Shown one piece after another: positions 24,872 through 36,490 of a DNA stretch of 64,000 bases. The stretch comes from Cycas panzhihuaensis (lineage: Eukaryota; Cycadophyta): contig CM041465.1 of the NCBI GenBank assembly GCA_023213395.1, forward strand, positions 35,099,741 through 35,163,740, read 5' to 3'. Within the stretch, counting starts at the first letter, position 1, and each line of letters opens with the position of its first letter. The notes below the pieces were generated by a model that saw only the letters and a list, made by a program, of their open reading frames with translations, ran no database searches and had not been told where the DNA came from. A program made the translations under genes and the position numbers.

Positions 24872-26012
24872 CTAGACATCCTTCCCCTTAAGTTTTGTAG
24901 AAATGTGCACCACTCTTCCTGGTCTACATGTTGGTTTGCTGTCTTTTGAAGAACAAGGTATCTTCTTTAATTTAATCCTTGTAATCGAGCCTTGAGCTTT
25001 TTTGGAATTTGGTGTGAGTCCAGATCTTCCTGGATATCCATCCTTGACAGTGAATCCCTTCATACTAGGGCTACTAGCTATACCACCCACAGTAGGCCTT
25101 TTTACAAAATTCCTACCCAGTCTACATTTCTCATCTAATGCAAATGAATTCTACACAAAAGGTGTAAGGACAGGGAAAATCCATACACAGCCTGCCAGCC
25201 AATAGCATTCATGGAGGCCACTTAGTTTCTTCTCCAAGTCATGGCATTTTGTTAATAAGGTTTCCAAGTCTCCATCAATGCTTCTCTGATATGCGATGCA
25301 TTTGTGCAGCAAACAAGTCTTAGCGCCCACGTCTATGAGATTCTGGATCTGCTCTACCATGTCTATGCTTCCAAAGCACATTGTTGTAACTCCTCTATAG
25401 GCTTAATCCCACCACTGAACTCGCTAAAGATCTATCTTAGGGCTTTTCTAACTACCCTCTACTAAGTTTGCAGTCTGTTCTCATTGCCAGCCATTGAGAT
25501 GCCCTCCTCATGCTTGAGAAATCCTGAACACTGGAGAAGACCATTCTCCCCGACAGCCACGGTGCCATCAACGGACACCTCCGAGAGGTGGGTTTGACGT
25601 TCCACCTACTGAAAGACATGCCCACTCTCATCTGCAAATAACATTTTCCCCACCAAACTATTAAGGTGCCTCTCGCTGGGACCCCAAAATGTGACAGCCG
25701 TAATTTTGCTATACACAACTAGAACGATGAGGGTTTTACATTATTTTTTTCAATGATCAAGACATCCAAGTGGCTTAAGGTAGAGAGATTGGAAGACCTA
25801 CGGATGTTATTGCCTTCGTTTCCTCGAAGAAGAGGAAGAACAGGACTATGAAGCAACCACTCACTATTGCATGATATTACAGATGAAAAAGCCCCAGCCA
25901 GAGAATGCTAAGATCGACCTACGAATGATGCCATCTCTGTCTCAACCATGACTGTCTCCTGGTTGATGTCATCACAGACCTGCAACCAGAGAAACCTCCG
26001 CGCCGCCACCAT
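24872..26012 (-). pseudogene. Possible captured cellular gene fragment, antisense in the leader of element E
   Basis: On the minus strand an ATG at 26012 in a GC-rich context opens MVAARRFLWLQVCDDINQ. Further on, coding-like blocks appear in shifting frames: [20 protein letters not shown] and [11 protein letters not shown] (about 25700-25610), [19 protein letters not shown] and GFLKHEEGISMAGN (about 25590-25490), IQNLIDVGAKTCLLHKC and LETLLTKCHDLEKKL (about 25360-25220), and RPTVGGIASSPSMKGFTVKD to a stop near 24872. Composition and complexity differ from the AT-rich surroundings and from copia gag-pol. None of these blocks belongs to a retrotransposon domain I know. I infer a host mRNA or gene piece picked up by the element; I cannot identify the gene. 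Confidence 0.45.
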
Positions 26013-26039
26013 CACAATATCTGGGTAGGGTTTTGATAA

Positions 26040-27250
26040 ACCTAACCCCCCCTCAGATCTCAAAATCAATTAAAATTTAATTCTATTCAATATAAACTAA
26101 AACTCCGTCAGGTCCATTTACGTTTAGTTTTTCTTTTTCTTTTTCTTTTTTATTTAAATAAAACTTTATACCCCCACTTTTTTTTCCTTATTACTCTTTT
26201 GATTTATAATTACTCTCTTATCATATGTTTGATATAGTCAAATATTACATTGGTACCCCCCCTCTTTATCATGTTTTGACTTTAATTTAATCAATATCCC
26301 CCCTCTTTTATTATACTTTAACTTAAATCAAACATGATTTAAAATAAACAACTCCCCCCCTTTTTATACTTTAATTAAATAAAAACAAAACCCCTTCCTT
26401 GTTTATTATACTTTAATAAATCTTGAAACCCTCCCTTTTATTACATTCTCCCCCTCCCCCCCCCCACACACACACTTTAATTATTTTTTTCTTATTATAA
26501 TTGATATATAAACAAAACCCTTGCCCTTTAATTTTTTTCTTAAAATTAACCTTCTCTTTATAAGGTATTTATAACCTTTAACTCCTTACTTTTATTATCT
26601 TTTAAATTTAAATCAATACACCTTTTTTTAAGTACATTTTAATGATTAAACTTAACCCTCCTATCACTGCATTCTAATATTTAAATCACTTCAAATTAAC
26701 ATAGTTAATTTTAGGCAAATTAAAATTAACCTTTTCCCTATTATATTTAATCAAGTTCATTCCTTTTTATTATACTTTCTTTTACATTTATTATTAGTCC
26801 CCCCAACACTTTATTATTGATTTTTTCTCCTTAATTTATAGATTTTAATTATACCGTTTTCTATTATAAAAACTTTAACTTCTTCTCATTATAAAGTTTT
26901 TATAATCTTTAAAATTACATATTTATTTCTTAAAAATAAAAAGGAAAATTAAATACCTTCGTTACAAAGTTTTTTTTTTTAAGTAAAACACTTACTTTGT
27001 TAAGGGGAATTGTTTATTTTTTTCTAAGGGGGATTTTTTATTTTGAAAGGGGACAATTTATTTCTATCAAAAAGGGGTTTGTTTATCAAATAGGGACTTT
27101 TCACTTGTTTAGAATAAGAGAAACTAAGTTGTTTATCAAAGGGGGACTATTTATCAAAGGGGGACTATTTCACTAAGAGAACTGTTTATTAAAAGGGACT
27201 GCTTAAGGCAACATTTTAAGAAGTTGTTTGTTTATTCAATCTATTTACAA
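26040..27250 (+). repeat. Pyrimidine-rich then purine-rich repeats in the leader of element E
   Basis: From 26040 to 26480 stretches such as CCCCCCTCTTTATCATG alternate with TTTAATT-rich segments. From 27000 to 27200 the motif AAAGGGGGACTATTTATC and variants recur about every 20-30 bases. The two zones are partly complementary (CCCCCTTTTAT against ATAAAAGGGGG types) and could pair. The purine repeats also resemble the element's own polypurine tract (AAAGGGGGA). Confidence 0.55.
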
Positions 27251-27401
27251 ATACATGATTTTTTTTAAATACAATTAATGCATACTAGAATGCCTTCATG
27301 AATTATATTTGTTAACATGATTAGTACCTTTTCCTAAGTGATTATTTTTCCAATCACCTTCATAACTCTTCAATCTAGAATCAAACCTCAACACTCCCAA
27401 T

Positions 27402-28330
27402 ATGGCATTAATGCTAGGGACAGTCACCTACATTGCAATTCTAGTATTAACTGGCTCAAACTATGCCGACTAAAGGAATCACATATCCCATCAGCTTAAA
27501 TAGCAAAAGATATGGCGATATGTGACAGGTGAATTTCAAAAACCAAAAACAGATGCTACTGAAAGTCTTATGGTATATCTGATGAACTCATATGCCGCCT
27601 TAGGCACCATATTAAACTCACTCTCACCAAAAATTAGTGGGCAATTTTCTAAAAAAGATGACTTAGCCACTGTTTGGAAAACCTTGCAAGAAAAATATGA
27701 CAAGGTTGATACACATTAAGTGGTTGTCCTAGAACAACAATTGTATAACCTGACTTTTGATGACTTTTCAAATGTTGAGGATTTTTTAACTAAAATTCAA
27801 TCAATTAATAAAGATCTAGATAACTGCATCAAATCTAAAACCAAAGAATGTGATGTTGAAAAAATAACTATGTATGTTAGAGACGAAGACACACTCATAC
27901 ATCTTACAGTAAACAAACTACCAATGCACTTTAATCTCTTCAAAATTGCCAGACAACAAGCTGGCAACCCATCTATCATATTCAATCAATTTAGTAATCA
28001 GCTAATTGAACATCAGATAATGTTAATTCAAACAGGTACATTAAAAGATCATTCACATGCTTTGTTTTCTAAAACTAAGCCACAATTTAAAAATAAACAA
28101 CAGAACAACAATTTTCATAATAATCCAAAATTTCATAAACCTCATAAAGGTTCACCGTCTAATTCACAAAACAATGTTAAATATTCTGGTCCAACTAAAT
28201 ACTAGAATACCTCTAATCAATTATTTTCTACTAGGAACAATGCAACTTCTTCTCAGAACACTAGTTGTGCTTGTTATCATAAAAGAGGCCATATTATTGA
28301 TGTCTGTAGAAGTAGAATAGTTTCGGAAGC
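27402..28330 (+). pseudogene. Element E gag
   Basis: The ATG at 27402 is in frame with all downstream domains. The copia gag core is visible: LTGSNYA near 27450, QKIWRYVTGEF, then a TVWKTLQEKYDKVDTH block and IARQQAGNPS. In-frame stops occur near 27468, 27498, 27717 and 28203. The zinc knuckle reads CACYHKRGHIIDVC; the second zinc-binding cysteine of the CX2CX4HX4C pattern is Tyr. A basic Gln/Asn/Lys-rich stretch precedes it. The frame runs on into the protease. Confidence 0.88.
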
Positions 28331-31300
28331 ATGGAAAGCTTCCAAGGGACGACAAAATAAACCTCAATCCCATTCTCAATCTTATTCTTAATCACAACCC
28401 CAAAATCATCAATTTCGTAATCATTCTTTAGTAGTAACAACTTCTACGTTTGTTGCTCCTTCAAATCAACCACCACAGTGGATCCTTGACTCTGATGCAT
28501 CCCATCATATGACTGGACACTAGAAATATTTAACCACTTATCAATTCAAAATGAACTCTAAAGAAGAGATTTCTTTCGAAAGTGGTAATCAACTTAAAGT
28601 CAAAGGATCTGGTGATGTTATCCTAAAAGATGGTTCAATCAAGGATATTTTTTATGTACCTAGTTTGTTACCAAATGTACTCTTAGTCTATCAAATCTGC
28701 CAGAAAGACCTTGTCGTCAAATTATAGAAAAATAAATTTATCATTAAGGATCCATTAAACAAATTCAAACGTATTACTTCAGGACATGTTGATCATAACA
28801 TAGTTCTCTATAGTCTAACCAGTCTTCAAAATAATAAATCAAAATCTTTTAGTGCCGTCATTGCCAAATCTGACTCAGTCAACAAACTTTGGCATGCAAG
28901 ATTTGGCCATACAAGTTATGGCAAACTGTAATATTTAAAGAAGCATGAGATGGTTCACGGTTTACCGCCCTTAAACATTGTTTATGGTGTTTTTGAAGCC
29001 TATGTGACAGGCAAATAACACATGGATCCATTTCCAAATAAAACTCAATACAGAGCAACTGCTCCACTCGAACTTGTCCACTCTGACATATGTGGACCCT
29101 TTCATGTAACGTCATACTCTGGTTCTCATTATTTTATTATATTCATAGATTATTATTCAAGAAAATGTTGGGTTTATATACTCAAAACACGTAGTCAAGT
29201 GTTTGACATTTTCATTGAATATAAAACATTAGTTGAAAATTAATCAAATTTAAGAATCAAAATATTTTGATCTGATAATGCTAAGGAATATTTAAGTAGA
29301 AAATTCACTTTCTTCTGTAAATCACACGGAATTCAATTCCAACATTCTGTTGCTTACACACCTTAACAAAATGGTGTTACTGAATGCAAAAATTGTACTC
29401 TTGTTGAAATGACTCGTTGCATGTTACATATAAAGAATCTTGATTTAAAATTATGGGCAGAAGCAATTAACTGCTTTAATTATTTATTAAATTGTTTACC
29501 TAGTAAATATCTATAAAATGTTACTCTAGAACAAAAATGGTCTGGAAGAAAACCATCTGTTAATCATTTATGAATGTTTGGCAGTATTGCATGGGGAAAT
29601 ATCCCTCATGAAAAATGTAAAAAATTAGACAAAAAAAGCCAAAAATACATCTTCGTTTGATACATCGAAGAGAGTAAAGTTTATAGACTCTTAGATCCAG
29701 TCACGCATAACATTTCTATTTTGTGTGATGTAATATTTGATGAAGAAGGATCTACTTCAACATCTACTTATGTAGAACTTCCTGTTAAAGATTTGTTAAC
29801 CAACACTCATTTGGTTGACCCTTCTAATAAACAAGTTAATTTAGAAATTATAGAGTCTTTATCAACTCAAGTCCAAAATTGGACTCTATCTGAACGCACT
29901 GAAACAGATCCTTCTCTTCAGACTAGTTCATCAAATCAACCTACATCTTTAGATATAGTTACTCACAAGCAACCTGTTTGGGCAACCAACATGCTTGCTG
30001 ATGCTAGATCTGATGTAGGTAATCCTATCGATTCTAGATGCATACGTGCATAAAAACTACATGCTAATTTTGCCTTAATGGCAAAAATAATGGACAACAA
30101 TGATCCCAAAACATTCAAACAAGCTAGCAACAATCCTATATGGCAGAATGCTATGCAAACTGAATTTGATACCTTAATTAAAAATTCAACCTAGGATCTT
30201 GTTCCTCTCCTATCTGGGAAAAATGTTGTCGACTGTAAATGGGTTTATAGGACTAAATATAACTCAATAGGTGCAGTGGAAAAATATAAAGCTTGCCTTG
30301 TTGCAAAAGGATTTTCTCAAATAGATGGCATTGGTTATAATGAAACCTTTGCCCCTATTGCAAAGATGAACACAATCAAGATAATTATTGCTCTTACAAC
30401 TAAGTTTGGTTAGGAAATCTACCAAATGGATGTTAAGAGTGCTTTCTTGAATGGTGATATCAAAGAAGAGATCTGTATGTCACAGCCATTTAGATTTATT
30501 AAAAATCCTAATTTAGTTTGCAAACTTCAAAAATCTATTTACGCTTTAAAACAAGCTCCTCGAGCTTGGTATACTAAAGTCGATGATTATTTAATCCACA
30601 TTGGATACACTAGATGTATTAGTGATCCAAATCTTTATTTTAAACGTGAAAACGAAAACCTTACTATTATAATCCTTTATGTTGATGATATTATCATTAC
30701 TAGATCATCAATTCATAATATTCATCATCTCAAATCAACTTTAATAAACAAATTCGAAATGATTGATTTAGGTCTATTACATTACTTTCTTGGTTTACAA
30801 GTTTATCAAAATCATTCAAATATAACATTATCTCAACCTAAGTATATTCTTGATTTAATTTAGTAGTTTAACATAGAAAATGCTAAACCTGTATCAAATC
30901 CTTTACAATCAGGAGTTCAACTATCTACTGATTGTCCAACTCCATTATGTGATCCAACTCTATACAGACAACTCATTGGTAGTCTAATCTATCTTACTCA
31001 CACCTGCCCTGACATTTCTTATGCTATTGCTTTATGTTCCCGTTATATGCAACAACCACACGAATCTCATTGGAAAGCTGCTAAACGCATCTTACACTAT
31101 CTAAAGCAAACTGTGTTTTATGGTTTAACTTATAACTTTTGTAATAAACCTCTAATGTTAACTAGATATACTGATTCCGATTGGGCACATGATTCAAATG
31201 ATCATAAATCTACTTCAAGTTATATATTCTTTTATTAATTCCTCACCTATTACTTGGTCCAGTAAGAAAATGTAGGCACTCGCTTTATCTATAATTGAAG

Positions 31301-31611
31301 CGGAATATCGTGCACTTGTTAAAGATAGTAAAGAAGCACTTTGGCTAAAATCACTACTAAATGAAATTGGTCTATCTCTAAACTCTTCTATTAAAATTAA
31401 AGTTGATAATCAAGGTGAAATTGCTATAGCTACAAATCCAGTTTCTCATTCTAGGACTAAGCATATTGAATTACATCAACATTTTATTCGCAATTTAGTT
31501 ACTGATAATATTGTTTCTTTGTCTTATTATCTAACATATTTACAGATTGCTAACATTCTTATGAAGTTTTTAACTGAACCAAAGTTTTTAAATCTCAGAG
31601 ATTTATTGTAG
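28331..31611 (+). pseudogene. Element E pol: protease, integrase, RT, RNase H
   Basis: Same frame as gag. The protease has WILDSDASHHMTGH; the active-site DSG has become DSD. The integrase has LWHARFGHTSYGKL near 28890, then the core with LVHSDICGPF, IFIDYYSRKCWV and SDNAKEYL near 29275, and GVTECKNCTL as the Glu region. The RT has KWVYRTKYN, AKGFSQIDGI, MDVKSAFLNGDIKEE, ALKQAPRAWY and an intact catalytic YVDDIIIT near 30680. RNase H has TDSDWAHD, IIEAEYRAL, VDNQGEIA and SRTKHIELHQHFI near 31455. About ten stops interrupt it, many explicable as C to T or G to A changes. Confidence 0.92.
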
Positions 31612-31686
31612 ATAAAAGAAGTCTCCATCAAAGGGGGATCATCGTGATGAAGCTCTTCTTTTCTCTCCAGTACAAAAGTTTACATT

Positions 31687-31695
31687 AAAGGGGGA
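31687..31695 (+). other. Polypurine tract of element E
   Basis: AAAGGGGGA abuts the right LTR. An identical-looking motif occurs about 60 bp upstream (AAAGGGGGATCATCG at 31630), so a second priming site is possible. Confidence 0.85.
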
Positions 31696-32143
31696 TGTTA
31701 AGATGTTAGAATATATAATGTAAACTTTATGTTTCATTTATGTTTCTTTAAATTATTATTTAGTCACATGTCTTAAATATAATTTAAGTGATTCTAATGT
31801 TCAAACTTATGTTTATATAAATTAATTTGTGGATGGTCGTTGAAATGAGAAACTGCATTCCAATGAACCTCTATTGTATTTATTCATCTCCTAGACTCAT
31901 GGAGATGGTTCCAGGAATCTAGGAGGTCTATCCAAATGCCTGATTAAAGGCTGTTTTAGGGGTTGGTGGTTTTGTATAGTGGTTTTAATTCTTTATTAAT
32001 AAAATTAGCGTAGGAGGTGGTTTTTCTTCCCTAAAAGGGGTTTTCCACCTGTCAATTGATGTGTACTTGTGCATTGTTAATTTTTGGTTATTTCTTGTTT
32101 CCATTGATCCTGTTAATGCTGTACTTGTGCCTATTCTCTCACA
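31696..32143 (+). repeat. Right LTR of element E
   Basis: 448 bp, TGTTAAGATG to TCTCTCACA, followed by CCTAT (32144-32148). Confidence 0.95.
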
Positions 32144-32159
32144 CCTATGATAATGAACT

Positions 32160-32430
32160 AAGAGAATCTCACTCAAAATTTACCTAAAAGGACTGGGTTC
32201 TAATTGCCAAAAGGATATTATCTAAATCTCTTACCTAAAAGGACTAGGTATCCATCACCAAAAGAATATCTCCTAACATCTTACCCAAAAGGATTAGGTT
32301 TTCCTTGACCAAAGAATATTACCAAATCATTCATCCAAAAAGATTGGGTTCACACTTGCTAACCAAAAGATCATTATTGAATGCCCATGAACTAGATGGG
32401 ATTTAAATGCCAAATGCCCACAAATTAGAT
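32160..32430. repeat. Eroded tandem repeat, about 50-58 bp units
   Basis: A unit like TTACCTAAAAGGACTAGGT followed by CCA-CACCAAAAGAATATC recurs near 32187, 32232, 32281 and 32331. It is followed by two copies of AAATGCCCA-GAACTAGATGG about 36 bp apart (near 32380 and 32416). Confidence 0.65.
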
Positions 32431-32504
32431 GGTACTTTAATATACAACTAGTCATAATTTATATCTTTTTAACTATGTATCAGAGGAAAGTCCTTTTCCT
32501 AAAG

Positions 32505-32690
32505 TAAAAATAATAGATTGTCATAGTTTTAGGCTCATTAACAAGTAACTTTTTAGAGAAATCTATCATAGTTTAGACTCATTAATGGGATGAAAGCTTT
32601 TAGAGGTTGATTATCGTAGTTTAACCTCATCAAAAATCATCTTTCAAAGGATTCTCTATTATAGTTCAGGGTTTTTAATAGATAAAAAGG
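32505..32690. repeat. Second eroded tandem repeat, about 50-55 bp units
   Basis: A unit like GATTATCATAGTTTAGGCTC followed by ATTAA and AACTTTTTAGAGG recurs near 32515, 32565, 32615 and 32655. This array is independent in sequence from the one just to its left. Confidence 0.6.
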
Positions 32691-32699
32691 ACTCAGAGC

Positions 32700-33424
32700 C
32701 TCTTGGAGACCAATACAAAGATCTATATGAAGGAAGAACAAATACAAAGTGATAAATTAGGTCTCCAAAAAGCTCCATGAAAGTAAAAGCATCAAATTGA
32801 ATAGTTGAGTCTAATAGACCAAAGATGAATCATTTTATTATCTCAAAGTGATTTCATCTAACGATGATAGTTAAAAAGAGGTATCATTCACTTTTATATA
32901 CTCAATAGATGAAAGAAAAGAGTTCATCTTAGAAAAGAGAGGAAAACCTCTCTTTTTTATTAAGAAAAAGGATGAAAATGAGGTTTCATTTTCACGGGAG
33001 GGAGACAGAGAAATGAGCTAATCAAAGGCTCTTTTCTTTAGTTCCTGAGATGATCAGGAGCTTATTCTCACAAAGGACCAGCTCTAGGAGACCAGTGATA
33101 GTAGCATAGAGTAGGGAGCTAGGTATCTAGTAAGATGGGTTTATTATTTTTTTTATTTTTAAAATTTCTTCTTCAAAAATATGATGATATAATATGAAAA
33201 ATACAAGAACTATACTAAAAATACAATAAACCAGTGAAAAACATAACAACACGATAAAAAAAATAGTTTTATAATTTGAGGCGATCAAGGGAAATTGCTT
33301 TTTTGGTGGTGAAATTATGCTTTTAACTATGAAGTCACATTTTTAGTTATATGGTCACACTTTTAAACTTTCTTAAAGAAAAAAATTAAAATTAAAATTT
33401 TGAAATATAAAAAGAAGGAATTAG
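32700..33424. other. Spacer of element H, no gene
   Basis: AT-rich. Nothing recognised apart from A/T runs. Confidence 0.4.
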
Positions 33425-35141
33425 TGTGATCCTTAAGGTATGATATAAGCTCTGGAAAGGGTGGAGACACAAGAGAGTGAAGGACTAGCCATTGGGGAGT
33501 TAGTTAGCTAGTTAGATGAGGTAGGATGGGTCACTTTGAGGGCATGTGGGCTTTCTCAAGTGAGCAGATTAACACAGTTAATGATGGAACATGAAATATT
33601 GCATGACCTCACTAGTTGTTAGATTCCAAGGCATAATGTATTTACAGCATAGGTTATCAGAGAGATACATACCACTCTGAGAGATGTGGGGAGGACTCTA
33701 AGAGTCAGTGAGCATGGTGAGAGTGTGAGACTTAATAGGGTGATGGGTGAGGAGCCTTAAATAGCATGTAGTCAATATCTGATAGGTTTTGTAGATAAAA
33801 TTGGCCTTCATGGTGTATTTATTGAGGCCATATGGATAATAGAAGGCATTCCTATCATATAGAGGATTATTGTCTTGATTATCATATATATGATAACTAG
33901 AACTCAAAATTTCATAGAAGTTCTAGCTCAATAAACATGGGTCATGAGGAGGTACAAGCAGGGGATTAGGATAAATTGGGGGCAATATATAGTGGATAGT
34001 ATGTGTCTCCAGTTGTCAAGGATCAAAAGGGTGGGGAGAGGAGGATTTTATTATAGCTCCATCTTGATGTGCTAGCTATACGACCATGTTCCCTTGATAA
34101 GACTAGGAGGAGCACCACAAGAGCTAATTATTATAGATTCAGGGATGAATAGGTGGCATATGAGATCTAGGATTCATAATAGGCTAGCCATCATAGCTAG
34201 GAGTATACAGGATGCATATGCAGGATTGTCATTATGGAGTGATGATGAGATAGATGTTGTGGAGAGAGGAGCAGTAGGAGAGGCTCTTATCACTGGTCAA
34301 AGGAGAGGTAAAGGGATATCGGGAGGAGGAAGAGGTAGGAGAAATAGTGCAAGTTATGGCGAGATGGGTCAAGGAGGGAGAGAAAGTGCATTAACCAACA
34401 GAGGAGGATGAGGGATCCAATAAGTATTAGGGAGAGCAGGTGGAGCATCAAGTAAGGGTAGAGGAGGTTCCATACAGAGCATGGAGCTAGGTTCAGTAGA
34501 GGAGTAGGGCAGAGGAGGAGGGAGTAGAGTAAAGTAGGGAGAGCTTTCCCAAGAGGCTCTCTATGAGCCATAAGGAGTGGGAGTTCCACAGGTAGGGGGG
34601 AGATGGTGATAGAGTTGGCAAGAGGAGGTGAGCTATTAGGTATGTTTATTGATTGTTTTCTCTTGTATCAAATTATATTTCCTTTTTTATCATAATTTTA
34701 TTTCTAGTAGAGTGATTATAACTTATATATTTTCATTGGATAGATAATGAGATCATGACTCTAAGAGAGGTGAGGAGGATACTAAAGCTGATATTCCCCT
34801 ATGTTCCTGCATCTGAGGAAGCACTAGTATAGAACATAGTGGATCATACACTACTAGGACTATGTATTAGCCACTCTAGCCACATACTTCAAGCTCGAGA
34901 TATGTACATGGATATGAGAGTAGAGCTAAGAACATAGGAGTTAGAGCTTAGAGCGATCGAGGATGAGAGACACCATCTATATAGGATGACGTTAGCATAG
35001 GTAGGAGCACAAGTTACTCCATCAAGGAGTACTATAGTATAGCAGGGATGATATTTTCCACCTCGTAGAGAGTCTACACATAGGCAAACTTCAAAGAGAG
35101 AGGAGAGAGAAAAGCCAAGGATGCATGAAGGATCTGATTAG
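33425..35141 (+). pseudogene. PMD-like antisense gene of element H, eroded, two or more exons
   Basis: The plus strand runs opposite to gag-pol of H. Near 33660-33760 it encodes TTLRDVGRTLRVSEHGESVR, matching the order of TVTPRDIRRILGVPATGRPV in the PMD gene of element C. A Gly/Arg/Ser-rich linker follows (GKGISGGGRGRRNSASYG near 34310). After a probable intron (34640-34743) comes MTLREVRRILKLIFPYVPAS, then a helical, charged tail (MRVELRT, LELRAIEDERHHLYRM), ending near 35141. The tail corresponds to IRRLVEAVVREIFP and the coiled-coil end in C. Several stops interrupt it. The plant mobile domain is known from transposase-related and Tat-element antisense genes; its activity here is unknown. 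Confidence 0.65.
34640..34743 (+). other. Probable intron in the PMD gene of element H
   Basis: Donor TTAG|GTATGT and acceptor TTGGATAG bound 104 bp of T-rich sequence. It falls at the same place in the protein as the 111-bp intron of the element C gene. An alternative acceptor TTTCTAG exists near 34708. Confidence 0.6.
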
Positions 35142-36089
35142 GACTCATAATGATGAATGTATTTTGTATGTATAGAGGGAGTAGGAGGGAGATGTACAAG
35201 CCATTTTATGAGCCTCAACCATTGTATCATGACTCACATGAGTGATAGATATGCCACATCTCTTTGTATACATATATATGTATTGATTGCTTTCTCTTCA
35301 AAACTTGTGTCATGGATGATTGACTCTAAACCTTTTCCCCCTTATTTCCCTTTTATAAGTTAAGTATGAGATACACTCATCAGTATGATAGTCCAAAGAA
35401 ATATATATTAATTTTCACATTTTTCTATCTTTTTTTTTTTCTCTTGTAGTTTTTTTTTTTTTTGGATTTTTGTCTTAGTATGTACATGATAGTTTATGTT
35501 TATTCTAGAGTGAGATGGTTATGAAAAGGAAAGGATGATAAGAAGTAGAGAAGAATAGAAAATAAATAAAATACAAAAGGGAGTAAATGAAAGGTTTACT
35601 TACTCTATTTCTATAAACATAAAACCATCTGAAACAAATGGTAATAGGTTTATAAAAGTAGAAGATGGAATAATATAAGTGTCTCAAAAGAAAACACTCA
35701 CATAATCCACATTATACTCCTAACAGATTATATAAACATAGAATAAAGTCCACATCCATATAATATATCATGAAGAAAACATATTATTTATCAAATGAAA
35801 GACTAATCTCACTTAATAAACAACTAGTTATTTGAGTATACTAGATTCTCCGTTGGCTCCTTCTAGGGATAAGAAGCTTTTAGGAACTTGCCCCCTGCTA
35901 AGATCCTCCATGGCCCAAGATTCCCACGTGGGTCTATCCCTTTCAAATACTTCATTTCCTCTTTAACCTATCATCTTTATCTTCATACTACTTAAATCCT
36001 TATCTTCCCAAACTAATAGTTTATACTCTTTATGGAGTGATAGTTTATACTTGTTTTGGAGTAACGTGCCTCCAGCTAAAAGGTAAAAG
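35142..36089. other. Spacer between PMD gene and RNase H of element H
   Basis: AT-rich with T runs (35430-35465). The short open frames here look like chance. No domain recognised. Confidence 0.5.
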
Positions 36090-36490
36090 TCAACCAAAGC
36101 CATCATCCAAGATAGAGGAAACAAGAGTGTCATCTTTAACATTAAGGAAACAAGGGATATACTGGATAATAACTGATGAAAATAATGACAACAATGATGA
36201 ACCTTGATGATAAAGGAGAAGGAATCATGGCAAGTGCACCTAATACATCTCAACTAACTTACAGACTATAATTTGAGAATCAGAATATATAATGATGGGT
36301 TTAAGGTAAAAGTGAGAAATATCAGATAAGGGTCCTATAATGGCAAAATACTTAGCTTCATTATTAGTTTTTCTAGGTATAAATGATCAAATAGAAATGA
36401 GAGGACTTCCCAATTGGTCATAAATCACCCAAGTAGAAGTCGACGGTCATGGGTTACCTCTATTACCTCTATCAATAAATATACTCAATG
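36090..36490 (-). pseudogene. Extra (archaeal-type) RNase H of element H
   Basis: The minus strand encodes, in one frame, FIDRGNRGNP, WVIYDQLGSPLIS, RKTNNEAKYFAIIG, IIIYSDSQIIVCKL, LFSSVIIQYIP and NVKDDTLVSSIL, ending at a TGA (36090-36092). These are the four acidic catalytic positions (D, E, D, D) and the RGNP turn of the cellular-type RNase HI that plant Tat elements carry beside their retroviral RNase H. Two or three in-frame stops are present. It lies downstream of the integrase and upstream of the antisense PMD gene. From memory, the more usual place in Tat elements is between the gypsy RNase H and the integrase. Confidence 0.85.

Larger units (their letters stand above)
24400..32143 (+). 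mobile_element. Element E: Ty1/copia retrotransposon with long leader
   Basis: 7744 bp. Two LTRs of 448 bp each (24400-24847, 31696-32143) are flanked by CCTAT. A tRNA-Met-type primer site follows the left LTR, and AAAGGGGGA precedes the right one. Gag, protease, integrase, RT and RNase H are all in one frame from 27402 to about 31611, broken by stops but apparently without a frameshift. The 2.55-kb leader is unusual. It contains an antisense gene-like segment and pyrimidine- and purine-rich repeats. Confidence 0.95.

Noticed and set aside
34290-34589. Leu-rich open frame on the minus strand
   Set aside because: Shadow of the Gly/Arg-rich linker of the PMD gene on the plus strand.
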